A DNA stretch of 64,000 bases, from assembly GCA_050123275.1 (NCBI GenBank), contig JASFHK010000002.1, positions 1 through 64,000 of the forward strand, in the 5' to 3' direction. Below the pieces are notes generated by a model. It was not told the origin of the DNA. It saw only the letters and a list, made by a program, of their open reading frames with translations, and searched no databases. This DNA is from E44-bin88 sp050123275. Its GTDB lineage: Bacteria; Chloroflexota; Dehalococcoidia; Dehalococcoidales; BS750m-G39. Within the stretch, counting starts at the first letter, position 1. Every line of letters starts with the position of its first letter. The position numbers and the translations under genes were made by a program. Positions 41,955-52,459 of the stretch are shown one piece after another.

Positions 41955-42120
41955 CTTATATTACATCCCCGAATTAGTTCCCCATTATACGCTAATATAT
42001 CGATTTCGCCAATAGCCTAAGTATTTCTAGGTAGCGGGGATAAGGTGAAAGATGTCCTGAACGCCGGGAGGTGCGGTGGGAAAAGGTGGCAGGCTTCGTA
42101 AATCCCGGAGGGGTGGTTTG

Positions 42121-42290
42121 GTGGAGCTGGAGGGATTCGAACACCGGGATGCGCGGCAGGGACAAGGGGTAGGTGTCGTAAATCCCGGAGGGGTAGAGTG
42201 GTGGAGCTGGAGGGATTCGAACACCGGGATGCGCGGCAGGGACAAGGGGTAGGTGTCGTAAATCCCGGAGGGGTAGAGTGGTGGAGCTGA
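42121..42290. repeat. 80-bp tandem repeats carrying tRNA-Ala 3' ends
   Basis: 42121-42200 and 42201-42280 are identical 80-bp units, followed by a ten-base third start (42281-42290). A decayed unit precedes them (about 42059-42120). Each junction holds TGGTGGAGCTGGAGGGATTC and the next GAAC: 42119-42142 and 42199-42222. This 24-bp run equals the 3' end of the tRNA-Ala gene at 45239-45262. The rest of each unit is not tRNA-like. Confidence 0.85.
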
Positions 42291-42569
42291 GGTATCAATA
42301 GGTAGAACTTTTGAGGACTTCGAAGTAAGTTTCTGTTTAAGTGATTAATTATGTTTATGATCGAAAGTTCTAGTGACCCTACAATATACTTAATTAGTAC
42401 TTAGCGCCTAAAAGTTATAGAAAAACCGCTGTATCGAGTCCAATACCACTCACCATTGCTTTTAAAACAATGCAACAATATGCAGCGATATAACTATGCG
42501 ACTACTCTCCAGGAATCGGATAGTGGCTTATATCCGGGTTTAATGGCTTCGTATTCTCTCTTGAGCTTT

Positions 42570-43037
42570 TTACGCTAAGCATGAGCTCACATAGTCCACT
42601 GGTACATCCATACGCGCAGCAGTGTCTTCAATTGAAAGTCCACTGTCAATAAACCTCCGGACAACCTGATTCATATTTTCACCGACTTCAATGAGGTGCT
42701 TATCCGGATCATAGAAACGCACTACTCTCTGACCCCACGGTTGTTCGAAGAGAGGATGAACATACTCGATATTTTTTATACTTTTAAGCCTCGCAGCAAA
42801 AGCATCTATGTCATCTTCTTCAAAATACAGCTCGCAGGCATTGTTTTTAAATGTAATTTCCTCATCCTGTTTGTGAATAATTTCTTTCCAAGTATCAACA
42901 GTCTGCAGTGCAATACCGTCGGTTAAGACAGCATTTGCTCCAAAATCAGAGGTAACGTCTAGTCCTAAAACATCATGATAAAACTGCTTTGATTTGTCCA
43001 TATTTCTTACCGCAATCAGTGTGCAAATATTTTTCAT
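42570..43037 (-). CDS. VOC (glyoxalase/bleomycin-resistance fold) protein
   Basis: 155-residue protein from ATG 43037, with GGAGG ten bases upstream; the frame opens three codons earlier at a GTG that is too close to that site. Family pattern: a start like CTLIAVRNMDKSKQFYHDVLGLDV, ELYFEEDDIDAFAARL, and a second-module end VVRFYDPDKHLIEVGENM with the metal-ligand glutamate. The C-terminal 30 residues (DSGLSIEDTAARMDVP) resemble a small helix-turn-helix. AT-rich coding inside the islet. Substrate unknown. Confidence 0.8.
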   Translation of the reverse strand: MKNICTLIAVRNMDKSKQFYHDVLGLDVTSDFGANAVLTDGIALQTVDTWKEIIHKQDEEITFKNNACELYFEEDDIDAFAARLKSIKNIEYVHPLFEQPWGQRVVRFYDPDKHLIEVGENMNQVVRRFIDSGLSIEDTAARMDVPVDYVSSCLA

Positions 43038-43064
43038 TCTAATCACCCCTCCGGGGAGTACCCT

Positions 43065-43678
43065 TTATAAAAGCGCTTCAATCTGCTTTTTTGACTTCTT
43101 ATCCAGGATATCACCTGACAGCGCCCTGCTGATAAAGATTTCTAATGTGTCTGTTTTGAGTCCTTTGCGGATTAAAAGAAGGACACTTAGTATATCACAC
43201 AATATAGATTTACGCATAGTCTCTTTAACAGACATTAGATTAAACAAAATAAGCCGACCGGCTATTTTTTCACTTAATCCAGGTTTATGTTTTACGATTT
43301 TACCCAACGATTGAACACACTGCCGTATCGTGACGGGTTTTTCGTCGTTTAAAAGTTCAAGATAATCATCAATGGTAACTTCCATCCTGCCTTTGGAATC
43401 CCATTTCGAATTCTCGGCAATAAGCATCAGCCCAATACTTCTCTGATAAGAGTTTTCGCTTTTGAGCTTATCGTGGAATGGATCCCAGAAGGGTAAACAT
43501 CATCGTAAAATTGAGACCTGCTTTGAAGAAGAAGGAATGCCTGATACCTGATGTCATCGTCTTTAAAGGACAGCCACTCTACAAGCTGCGTGATGTCGTT
43601 TTTGGTAAACTTCTCCGCTGCTTCCGGTAAATCGTCTTTAGAAACTGACGTCATACTTTCAATCGTAATCATAGACAT
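43065..43678 (-). pseudogene. Frameshifted HEAT-like repeat protein (SufBD-like)
   Basis: Two abutting frames encode one protein. The first (43678 to 43427) reads to YDDVYP and then goes out of frame. The second frame, read upstream of its apparent ATG, gives FWDPFHDKLKSENSYQRSIG before LMLIAENSKW. One missing base near 43488-43495 (run CCCTTCTGG on the minus strand) joins them into a protein of about 204 residues with helical repeat character. The C-terminal half ends DKKSKKQIEALL. It is a pseudogene or a sequence error. Function unknown. Confidence 0.7.
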
Positions 43679-44029
43679 CGTCTGACCAAACCAAGCTGAT
43701 AAATCTCAATCTAATATATCATAAGCATTAGGTAAGAAAAAGGGCTGCAACTATTATGGTTCAGATTTTTCTATTTGTCAAATTGAATCTAAGCTCAAAC
43801 GCCCTAGTTCTGTCTACCATACAGTACCGCCCACCGCCGGACTCGAACTAATTGCACTTTTGTATCCAGAAGTTGACAGTAAGTTTATTTTCAGTTTACA
43901 ACTTTGAACAATCTACTTTGTCGCACAGGTGGCAGAATTCAATTCTTATTGCATTTCCGAAAGATAGGCTTATATTTTAATACCGGTGAAAATCGCGTGG
44001 GTGCCATTGACTTTGCCCACGATAGAGCC
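43679..44029. other. Non-coding AT-rich stretch in the islet
   Basis: No supported gene in 351 bp. It contains TTCTGTCTACCATACAGTAC at 43808-43827 as part of a 27-bp repeat (43808-43834) with a near copy at 45056-45082. GGACTCGAAC at 43839-43848 looks like a tRNA T-loop fragment. A CGTGGG/CCCACG stem lies near 43997-44022 without a T-run. Confidence 0.5.
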
Positions 44030-44898
44030 CTACGTATTCCTGAAAAATCTTTCTTCTAGTTCGTGTGCGCTGTTATGGTCTTTTTTCCGGAATCCGTACT
44101 TGCCGAGAAATTGCTCGACCTCGCTTTCTTCGAGACCAAACGTCCACTCCTCCCCGACCTGCGCCACCGTATTATAAATTTTTCTCTCTCCATAGTATTT
44201 GTTCTCTTTCCGCAGCACACTTGCGTGTATATAGTCAAAAACAATCAGACTCCCTGTACCAGCTACATCGGAAATAAAACGAAAAGTGCTTTCCACAGCT
44301 TCTTGAGATAAATACATCGTTACACCCTCTATCATGAACAAGGATTTTCTATTCGGAACAAACCCGACCTGAGCTGCTTTATCTGCCAGTTTCTCTTTAT
44401 TGAAGTCTATTGGTACGAATACTAGGTTTTTCGGGATAACCAGTTTTTTATCCAGATACACTTTCATCTTGTCTCGCTGAATTACCGGAGCATCAAGCTC
44501 AAATATACGGGTACCTTTGTTTAACTTGTCAAAACGCAATGCCCGGCTGTCAAATCCAGCACCGAAAATTACAATCTGGGTAAAATCTTGTTCTAGGGCT
44601 TCGATGAATGCTGCATCCAGATATTTCGTCCGTGCTATTACATATTCATAGCTGCCATCAGAAAAAAACGCCAACTGAAGAGAGAAAACAGCCATTTCGA
44701 TTTTAAAAGGAGCTTAAAAATCGCCGGTATAAGTACATATGCAATATTGTCGGGTCCTGTATAACACTCCCGTTTGTCCATGTATGAGGCTGCTCTGGAT
44801 AAACATGTGAAACCAGCTGTCCTTGACGATTTCTTCTCAACTCTACCGGTGTTTTTGTTATTCGTATTATGCTTCTTGGTAAAGAATGTAGCGTACAA
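44030..44898 (-). pseudogene. Frameshifted SAM methyltransferase, leucine carboxyl methyltransferase family
   Basis: The main frame (44695 to 44030) has the SAM-binding FGAGFDSRALRF, ELDAPVIQRDK and IEGVTMYLS, typical of the LCMT/TIGR00027 family. It lacks the N-terminal part. That part, SRTAGFTCLSRAASYMD, is in another frame from 44898 to 44638. Adding one base to the seven-base A-run at 44662-44668 (T-run on the coding strand) fuses the frames as WRFF-SDGSYEYVIART and gives about 289 residues. It is a pseudogene or a homopolymer error. Confidence 0.75.
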
Positions 44899-45238
44899 CC
44901 ATTATAGTCTGGTTTATTTTAAAGAACAAATGGAATTAATCCCACAAAAACCTGATAATAGGTAGAAGTGGTTATATTTCGAGTGATTGTACATCGATTA
45001 TATGGCACAGAGTGTTCGGTTCATCACAAGCTAAAGGCTAACTCAAATGACTTGGTTCTGTCTACCGTACAATACCGCCCACTGATGTCACAAATTGAGA
45101 AAATATTACATTTAACTCCAAATATGATGCTCTAAAAGCAAAATCTGAAAAATCGACCAAAGGGGATTCGAACTCAAATTTGAAGCTGATTATCAGTCGG
45201 TGAAAAGAATCTTGCCGGTTTTTGAGGCTAATTGAAAA
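44899..45238. other. Non-coding gap before tRNA-Ala
   Basis: 340 bp without a supported gene. It holds the second 27-bp repeat copy (45056-45082) and GGGATTCGAAC at 45163-45173, which is the T-loop part of a tRNA 3' end. These look like relics of earlier insertion or recombination at the tRNA locus. Confidence 0.5.
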
Positions 45239-45314
45239 TGGTGGAGCTGGAGGGATTCGAACCCTCTACCTTTTGACTGCCAGTCAAACGCTCTCCCAAT
45301 TGAGCTACAGCCCC
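45239..45314 (-). tRNA. tRNA-Ala(GGC)
   Basis: Minus strand GGGGCTGTAGCTCAATTGGG begins the acceptor stem and D-arm. The anticodon loop is CTGGCAG in a TTTGA/TCAAA stem, giving anticodon GGC. The T-arm holds GGTTCGAATCC and the CCA end is encoded (45241-45239). Acceptor pair G3:U70, the alanine identity element, is present. Confidence 0.95.
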
Positions 45315-45360
45315 ACGAAGACAACACTATAATCTAGCAAAAAACGGCGCCGGGTGCAAC

Positions 45361-45987
45361 TTATATCGCAACGCCGAAGGCGCGGAGGATACTACCCAGC
45401 CCCCAGTAGCCCGCCGAAGCCACCGTTATCCCCTTTATCGTCTTGCCCAGCAGGCAGATGAAAATATAGCGTTTGAGGCCGAAGCGCAACGCCCCCGCCG
45501 CCAGCGCCGCCGGGTAGAAGAAGGGGTTCACCACCGCGGAGAGGACGAACAGCGTCAGCGAGCCGCGCCTTTCCACCCAGCCCATCATGCGCTTGTAGGC
45601 GGACTTGACCTTGCCCTCCTTCATGTTATAGAGGGCGGTGCCGCCGCCGTAGCCGGTCATGTAGATGGAGATGCCGCCCACGGTCTCACCCAGGCCGGCG
45701 GCAGCGCCGACCAGAATGGGGCCCATGTAGGGGGCGAACTCGGGCTTCATCACCGTGCCCAGGGCGAAGACCACCGGCGTCATCGGTATCGGCACGATGA
45801 TGGTGGCGCCGCCGAAGACGCTGATAAGGAAGGCGCCCAGGTAGCCGTACTCCTCGAAGGCGCGCAGCTCATCCCCGTAGCGAAAGACGACGACCACCAG
45901 CGCCACCGCTACCAGAATGCCGCCAACACCCACGTAGTATTCCCAGCGCTTGGCGGCTCCCTTCAGCCTCTCCCAGTTAATTTTCAA
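45361..45987 (-). CDS. VTT/DedA-like membrane protein, copy 2
   Basis: 208-residue membrane protein with about five hydrophobic segments. GATIIVPIPMTPVVFALGTVM and the C-terminal NPFFYPAALAAGALRFGLKRYIFICLLGKTIKGITVASAGYWG resemble the copy at 41211-41954. The charged cytoplasmic loop YNMKEGKVKSAYKRMM separates the halves. Function is probably lipid or solute handling, not determinable here. Located 46 bp upstream of the tRNA-Ala 5' side, on the same strand as the tRNA and the Clp operon. Confidence 0.75.
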   Translation of the reverse strand: MKINWERLKGAAKRWEYYVGVGGILVAVALVVVVFRYGDELRAFEEYGYLGAFLISVFGGATIIVPIPMTPVVFALGTVMKPEFAPYMGPILVGAAAGLGETVGGISIYMTGYGGGTALYNMKEGKVKSAYKRMMGWVERRGSLTLFVLSAVVNPFFYPAALAAGALRFGLKRYIFICLLGKTIKGITVASAGYWGLGSILRAFGVAI

Positions 45988-46074
45988 CCTTCACCTCGCC
46001 CGGCGGGCAAAAAAATACCCTCTTATATTAATGGTTCTCATTAATAAATAGCAAGAAATTCAGGCCCGCCGGCT

Positions 46075-48525
<2,451 letters not shown>

Positions 48526-48556
48526 AGTAATTACCCCTATCGCTTATTAGCCGTGG

Positions 48557-48880
48557 CTACGGCTCCGGTTCTTCGAATCTATGGAGCTCCGACTCCAGCT
48601 CCTGCACCTGGCTCTGTAACTCCAGCATCTGCTGCACCATGCGCATAATTACCTCCACCCCGGCCAAGTTGACCCCCATGTCGTCTATCAGGGTTTTGAC
48701 CCGTTTGAGGTGGGCGATGTCCCTTTCCGAATAGAGACGGATGTTGCCCCGCGAGCGGGAAGGCTCGACGATACCCACCCTTTCGTAGTAGCGCAGGGTG
48801 TGGCTCTGCACGCCGACCATACGGGCGGCGATACTTATCACGTAGCGCGGTTCGTTTTCGGCGGAATCTCTTTTTCTCAT
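48557..48880 (-). CDS. hspR: HspR-type MerR-family repressor
   Basis: 107-residue MerR-like regulator: ISIAARMVGVQSHTLRYYERVGIVEP (HTH and wing), SRGNIRLYSERDIAHLKRV, and a C-terminal coiled coil (about residues 80-105). In Actinobacteria and some Chloroflexota HspR represses dnaK/clpB operons together with DnaK. Here it lies between dnaJ and the clp gene, with short gaps, so it likely autoregulates this operon. Confidence 0.9.
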   Translation of the reverse strand: MRKRDSAENEPRYVISIAARMVGVQSHTLRYYERVGIVEPSRSRGNIRLYSERDIAHLKRVKTLIDDMGVNLAGVEVIMRMVQQMLELQSQVQELESELHRFEEPEP

Positions 48881-48901
48881 CGCTAAACCTTCCTTAACCG
48901 A

Positions 48902-49804
48902 TTATTCCGGGCGGAGCTTGCCCAGTTTCTGGAAAAGCTCCTTCTCCTCGTCGCTTAATTTGGCAGGCAGGACCACCTTGACCCGCGCCAACAGGTCGCC
49001 CCGCGTCGAGTTGCCCAGGTGGGGCATGCCCTGCGCCTTGAGGCGGAAGGTGCGCCCGTTCTGGGTCTCGGCGGGAATCTTGAGCGAGAGCTTGGTGCCC
49101 TTGAGAGTGTCCACCTTGACCTCGCCGCCGAGAATGGCCACCGTCAGCGGGACGGAAACGTCCACGTAGAGGTCGTCGCCGTGGCGGCGGAAAAGGCGGT
49201 GGGGCCTCACCGAGGTCACCAGGTAGAGGTCGCCCTTGGCCCCGCCGTAGCCCTCGGCGCCCTTGCCGCTGATGCGGACGCGGGAGCCGTCCTTGACGCC
49301 GGCGGGAATCCTAACCTCGAGGCGCTTGCCGTCGGCCATGTTCAAAGTACGGGTGGTGCCGCTGTAGGCCTCCTCCAGGGTTACCTCCAGCGGGAACTCG
49401 ACGTCGCGGCCCTTTCTCGGCTGGGGGCGCCCGCCCCCGCGCGCGCCGAAGCTGCGGAAGAGGTCGTCGAAGATGCCGCCGACGTCTTCCTCGCTGTAAT
49501 AGACGCGCTGGCCGCCGCCGGGGTTAAAGTTCCAGCCCGAAGACTGTTGCTGGCGCTGCGCCTGCTCGAACTGGTCGGCGTACTGCCACTGGTCGCCGTA
49601 CTTATCGTACTTGCGGCGCTTTTCCTTGTCGGAGAGGACCTCGTAGGCCTGGTTGACCTGCTTGAACCTCTCCTCCGCCGACTTGTCGCCGGGGTTGACG
49701 TCGGGGTGCAGCTGGCGCGCCAGCTTGCGGTAGGCCTGCTTTATCTCGCGCTCGGTGGCGTTACGGTTGACGCCCAATATGTTGTAATAGTCGTTGCCCG
49801 CCAT
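48902..49804 (-). CDS. DnaJ-type co-chaperone (CbpA-like, no zinc finger)
   Basis: 300-residue protein: J domain (residues 5-70) with HPD at 33-35, a Gly/Gln-rich linker (QFEQAQRQQQSSGWNFNPGGG), and two C-terminal substrate-binding beta domains (EVTLEEAYSGTTRTLN to the end). The CxxCxGxG zinc repeats of DnaJ are absent, so it is CbpA-type. First gene of the stress operon. Confidence 0.9.
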   Translation of the reverse strand: MAGNDYYNILGVNRNATEREIKQAYRKLARQLHPDVNPGDKSAEERFKQVNQAYEVLSDKEKRRKYDKYGDQWQYADQFEQAQRQQQSSGWNFNPGGGQRVYYSEEDVGGIFDDLFRSFGARGGGRPQPRKGRDVEFPLEVTLEEAYSGTTRTLNMADGKRLEVRIPAGVKDGSRVRISGKGAEGYGGAKGDLYLVTSVRPHRLFRRHGDDLYVDVSVPLTVAILGGEVKVDTLKGTKLSLKIPAETQNGRTFRLKAQGMPHLGNSTRGDLLARVKVVLPAKLSDEEKELFQKLGKLRPE

Positions 49805-49808
49805 TTTA

Positions 49809-49856
49809 TTACCTCTAGTTAGGTAATATGATAAACGATAACAGGGGATTTGTCAA
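49809..49856 (-). promoter_or_regulatory. Promoter and palindrome upstream of the dnaJ-hspR-clp operon
   Basis: Minus strand TTGACA (49856-49851), 17-bp spacer, TATCAT (49833-49828). Between the -10 and the ATG lies the perfect palindrome TTACCT-n6-AGGTAA (49809-49826), which covers the ribosome binding site. It does not match the actinobacterial HAIR consensus. Confidence 0.65.
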
Positions 49857-49908
49857 TAATTTAGGAGGAAAGTTAACAAATTGGTATAAAGACGCTGAGG
49901 GAGGCGGC

Positions 49909-50475
49909 TTAACTTTGCATCGCCCGCTGGTAAAGCTCCAGGAACTGGTGCAGGATGCAGGCGGTGGCGCCCCAGATGACTTCATCCCCGTAGTGGTAGA
50001 AAAACGAGGTTACCGGCTTACCGCCGACGACCTCGTTTTTTTCTTCCTGCGCCTTTTTATCCAGTAGCGCGGAGATGGGCGCCTCGATAAGCTCGTCGGT
50101 TTCCCAGCCGTCGGGCTTGAGCTGCTCGGGCCCGGAGACGATACCGACGAAGGGGGTGACCACGAAGTTTGAGGTCACCGTAACCGTGTCGTCCAGCTCG
50201 CCCAGCACCTCGACGTCTTCGGGGGCCAAGCCCACCTCTTCCCGTGATTCGCGCAGTGCGGTCTGGCGCAGGCTCTCGCCGTCCTGGCGGGCGCCGCCGG
50301 GGAAGGAAATCTGGCCTTTATGCTCCTTGACGTTGTTGGTGCGCCGGGTGAAAAGAATGCGGCAATGCCCGTCCTTATAGTAGATGGGCAGCAGCACCGC
50401 CGAGGGGATGCGGCCGGCGTCGCTGATGGACTTTTTGGTGTGGCGGGCTAAAAACTGGCGGAGTTTTTCTTCCAT
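49909..50475 (-). CDS. Nudix hydrolase, CoA pyrophosphatase type
   Basis: 188-residue Nudix enzyme. FTRRTNNVKEHKGQISFPGG is the CoA-pyrophosphatase (NudL, UPF0035) signature directly before the Nudix box GGARQDGESLRQTALRESREEVG. It would cleave CoA to 4'-phosphopantetheine and 3',5'-ADP. Stands alone before the dnaJ operon, divergent from pyrG. Confidence 0.88.
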   Translation of the reverse strand: MEEKLRQFLARHTKKSISDAGRIPSAVLLPIYYKDGHCRILFTRRTNNVKEHKGQISFPGGARQDGESLRQTALRESREEVGLAPEDVEVLGELDDTVTVTSNFVVTPFVGIVSGPEQLKPDGWETDELIEAPISALLDKKAQEEKNEVVGGKPVTSFFYHYGDEVIWGATACILHQFLELYQRAMQS

Positions 50476-50520
50476 GTTCTATACATTAATAATAGCACCG
50501 CGCTGGATGGCAATACAAAC

Positions 50521-50606
50521 CGGGGCTGCGCCCCCTAACCCCCCCCCAAAAAATAAGAGATATATAAGGGTTTAACCCTTGTAGGGTGGGTTTCGGGTGG
50601 GAAAGA
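50521..50606 (+). repeat. Dispersed intergenic repeat family A, copy 3
   Basis: Contains GGGGCTGCGCCCCCTAACC, AATAAGAGATATATAAGGG, TTTAACCCTTGTAGGGTGGG, CGGGTGGGAAAG. It closely matches 38941-39024 (inverted) over about 85 bp and copy 1 more loosely. It sits between two divergent genes. Confidence 0.8.
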
Positions 50607-50635
50607 AAAACGTACGCACAACAAGACGAAAGCTA

Positions 50636-50718
50636 TTGACAAGGCGCCCTTCCCTACTTATAATACTAAAAAACCCCCACTCTAAATGTCAGGGCTGTTC
50701 CCATTGAGTCCTTAGAGT
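50636..50718 (+). promoter_or_regulatory. pyrG promoter and leader hairpin
   Basis: TTGACA (50636-50641), 17-bp spacer, TATAAT (50659-50664). In the leader, ACTCTAA (50679-50685) pairs with TTAGAGT (50712-50718), with inner GGG/CCC pairing; the stem ends 12 bp before the pyrG ATG. The first transcribed bases include A and C runs. Confidence 0.65.
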
Positions 50719-50730
50719 TTGGTTCCCCAG

Positions 50731-52365
50731 ATGTCAAAGTACATTTTTGTTACTGGTGGTGTGGTTAGTTCTGTTGGAAAAGGCATCACCGTCGCTTCCA
50801 TTGGGACTATCCTTAAGAATCGCCACATTACGGTCACAGCACAAAAGCTCGACCCCTATCTTAACGTCGACCCGGGCACGATGTCGCCCTACCAGCACGG
50901 CGAGGTCTTCGTTACCCAGGACGGCGCCGAGACCGACCTCGATTTGGGCAACTACGAGCGCTTTATCGACGTCAACATGACCGCCGATTCCAGCGTAACC
51001 TCCGGTCAAATCTACAGCCACGTCATCGCCAAGGAACGGCGCGGCGATTTCCTGGGGGGAACGATACAGGTGGTGCCCCACGTCACCTCGGAAATCAAGA
51101 ACCGCTTCAAGCGGCTGGCCGATAAGTCGAAAGCGGATGTGGTCATCATCGAGGTGGGAGGCACGGTGGGCGACATCGAGGGGCAGCCCTTCCTGGAAGC
51201 TATCCGCCAGATGCGCAACGAGGTGGGACGGGATAATCTATTGTACGTCCACGTCACGCTCTTGCCTTACCTCAACTCGACCCAGGAGATAAAGACCAAG
51301 CCCACCCAGCACAGCGTCAACGAGCTAAGGCGCATCGGTATCCAGCCCGACATCATCGTCTGCCGCAGCGACATGCCCATCTCCGAAGAGATACGGAACA
51401 AGATATCGCTCTTCTGCGACGTAGAGCAGGAGGCGGTCATTCCTTTGACCACGGTTTCCACCATTTACGAGGTGCCGCTGGTGCTGGAGGAAGAGGGGCT
51501 GGGCAAGCTGATTACGGAGAAGCTGAAGATCGACACCCCCGCTCCCGACCTGAGCCAGTGGCAGGAGCTGGTGGAATTGATAAAGACCCCCCGGGAGCCG
51601 GTCAACATCGCCCTGGTGGGCAAATACGTGGAGCTCAAGGACGCCTATTTCTCGGTGCGGGAGGCGCTTTACCACGCCGCCCTCTACCACGGGCGCGAGC
51701 TGAATTTAAGCTGGCTGCCCTCGGAGACGCTGGAAAACAGCGGCGACTACTCGGAGTTACGCTCAATACAGGGCATCGTCGTCCCCGGCGGCTTCGGCAT
51801 CCGGGGCATCGAGGGCATGATAAAAGCGGCCACCTACGCCCGGGAAAACAATATACCCTACCTGGGGCTTTGCCTGGGGATGCAGGTGCTGGTCATCGAG
51901 TTCGCCCGCTTCGTCCTGGGCTCGTCCGAGGTCAACTCCACCGAGTTCGACCCCGAAATCAAGCACCCCATTATCGACCTTCTCCCCGACCAGAAGGACA
52001 AGAAGAGCAAAGGGGGCACGATGCGGCTGGGCAACTATCCCTGCCATCTGGTGGAAGGCACCCGCGCCGCTAAAGCCTACGGCAAGGCGGAAGTAGAGGA
52101 GCGCCACCGCCACCGCTATGAGTTTAACAACGGCTACCGCGCCCAGCTGGAGAAGGCGGGCATGGTCTTTAGCGGGCTTTCCCCCGACGGGAGGCTGGTC
52201 GAGGTCTGCGAGCTGGACAAACACCCCTGGATGCTGGCCTGCCAGTTCCACCCCGAATTCGGCTCCCGGCCGGGGCACCCCCACCCCCTCTTCCGCGACT
52301 TCGTCGGCGCCGCCAAAGAAATAATCCGGGCAGGGGTGCAACCACCCCTGCCCATTTCACCTTGA
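50731..52365 (+). CDS. pyrG: CTP synthase
   Basis: 544-residue glutamine amidotransferase converting UTP to CTP. The amidoligase domain opens YIFVTGGVVSSVGKGI; the GATase domain holds the nucleophile in GLCLGMQVLVIEF (Cys near 385) and the ending CQFHPEFGSRPGHPHPLF. ATG 50731 is the family start; a TTG at 50719 in the same frame is inside the leader hairpin region. No clear ribosome binding site is visible. Confidence 0.95.
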   Translation: MSKYIFVTGGVVSSVGKGITVASIGTILKNRHITVTAQKLDPYLNVDPGTMSPYQHGEVFVTQDGAETDLDLGNYERFIDVNMTADSSVTSGQIYSHVIAKERRGDFLGGTIQVVPHVTSEIKNRFKRLADKSKADVVIIEVGGTVGDIEGQPFLEAIRQMRNEVGRDNLLYVHVTLLPYLNSTQEIKTKPTQHSVNELRRIGIQPDIIVCRSDMPISEEIRNKISLFCDVEQEAVIPLTTVSTIYEVPLVLEEEGLGKLITEKLKIDTPAPDLSQWQELVELIKTPREPVNIALVGKYVELKDAYFSVREALYHAALYHGRELNLSWLPSETLENSGDYSELRSIQGIVVPGGFGIRGIEGMIKAATYARENNIPYLGLCLGMQVLVIEFARFVLGSSEVNSTEFDPEIKHPIIDLLPDQKDKKSKGGTMRLGNYPCHLVEGTRAAKAYGKAEVEERHRHRYEFNNGYRAQLEKAGMVFSGLSPDGRLVEVCELDKHPWMLACQFHPEFGSRPGHPHPLFRDFVGAAKEIIRAGVQPPLPISP

Positions 52366-52401
52366 AGCACTATCATACACCGCCGTCTGAAGGAGGTGCG
52401 T

Positions 52402-52428
52402 ATGAAAGCTATGGTGACCCTACCCTGA
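52402..52428 (+). CDS. Eight-codon open frame with a perfect ribosome binding site
   Basis: AAGGAGGTGCGT followed by ATG and the frame MKAMVTLP, ending TGA at 52426-52428. It lies 31 bp before the start of the large lipoprotein. The strong site suggests translation as a leader peptide, but the length makes chance possible. Confidence 0.35.
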   Translation: MKAMVTLP

Positions 52429-52459
52429 AGTAATACCCCCGTAGAGGAGGCTCCCAATC

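Larger units (their letters stand above)
42119..45262. mobile_element. AT-rich islet bounded by tRNA-Ala 3'-end direct repeats
   Basis: The 24-bp 3' end of tRNA-Ala at 45239-45262 is repeated in the same orientation at 42119-42142 and 42199-42222. The stretch between is visibly AT-richer and holds a VOC gene and two frameshifted genes, with long non-coding gaps. This is the layout left by integration at a tRNA 3' end, the intact tRNA on one side and the duplicated end on the other. No integrase gene is present, so it would be a decayed or non-autonomous element. Confidence 0.6.

Noticed and set aside
42059..42290. CRISPR array
   Set aside because: Units are directly adjacent without unique spacers, only two perfect copies exist, and each contains a tRNA end.
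42017..42298. Short proline-rich minus-strand frames across the 80-bp repeats
   Set aside because: They only translate the tandem repeat and tRNA fragments; no start site and no family.
43997..44022. Intrinsic terminator after the methyltransferase
   Set aside because: The CGTGGG/CCCACG stem has a long loop and no T-run on either strand.
49809..49826. Classical HAIR element for HspR
   Set aside because: The palindrome TTACCT-n6-AGGTAA does not match CTTGAGT-n7-ACTCAAG, so it is reported only as a candidate operator.
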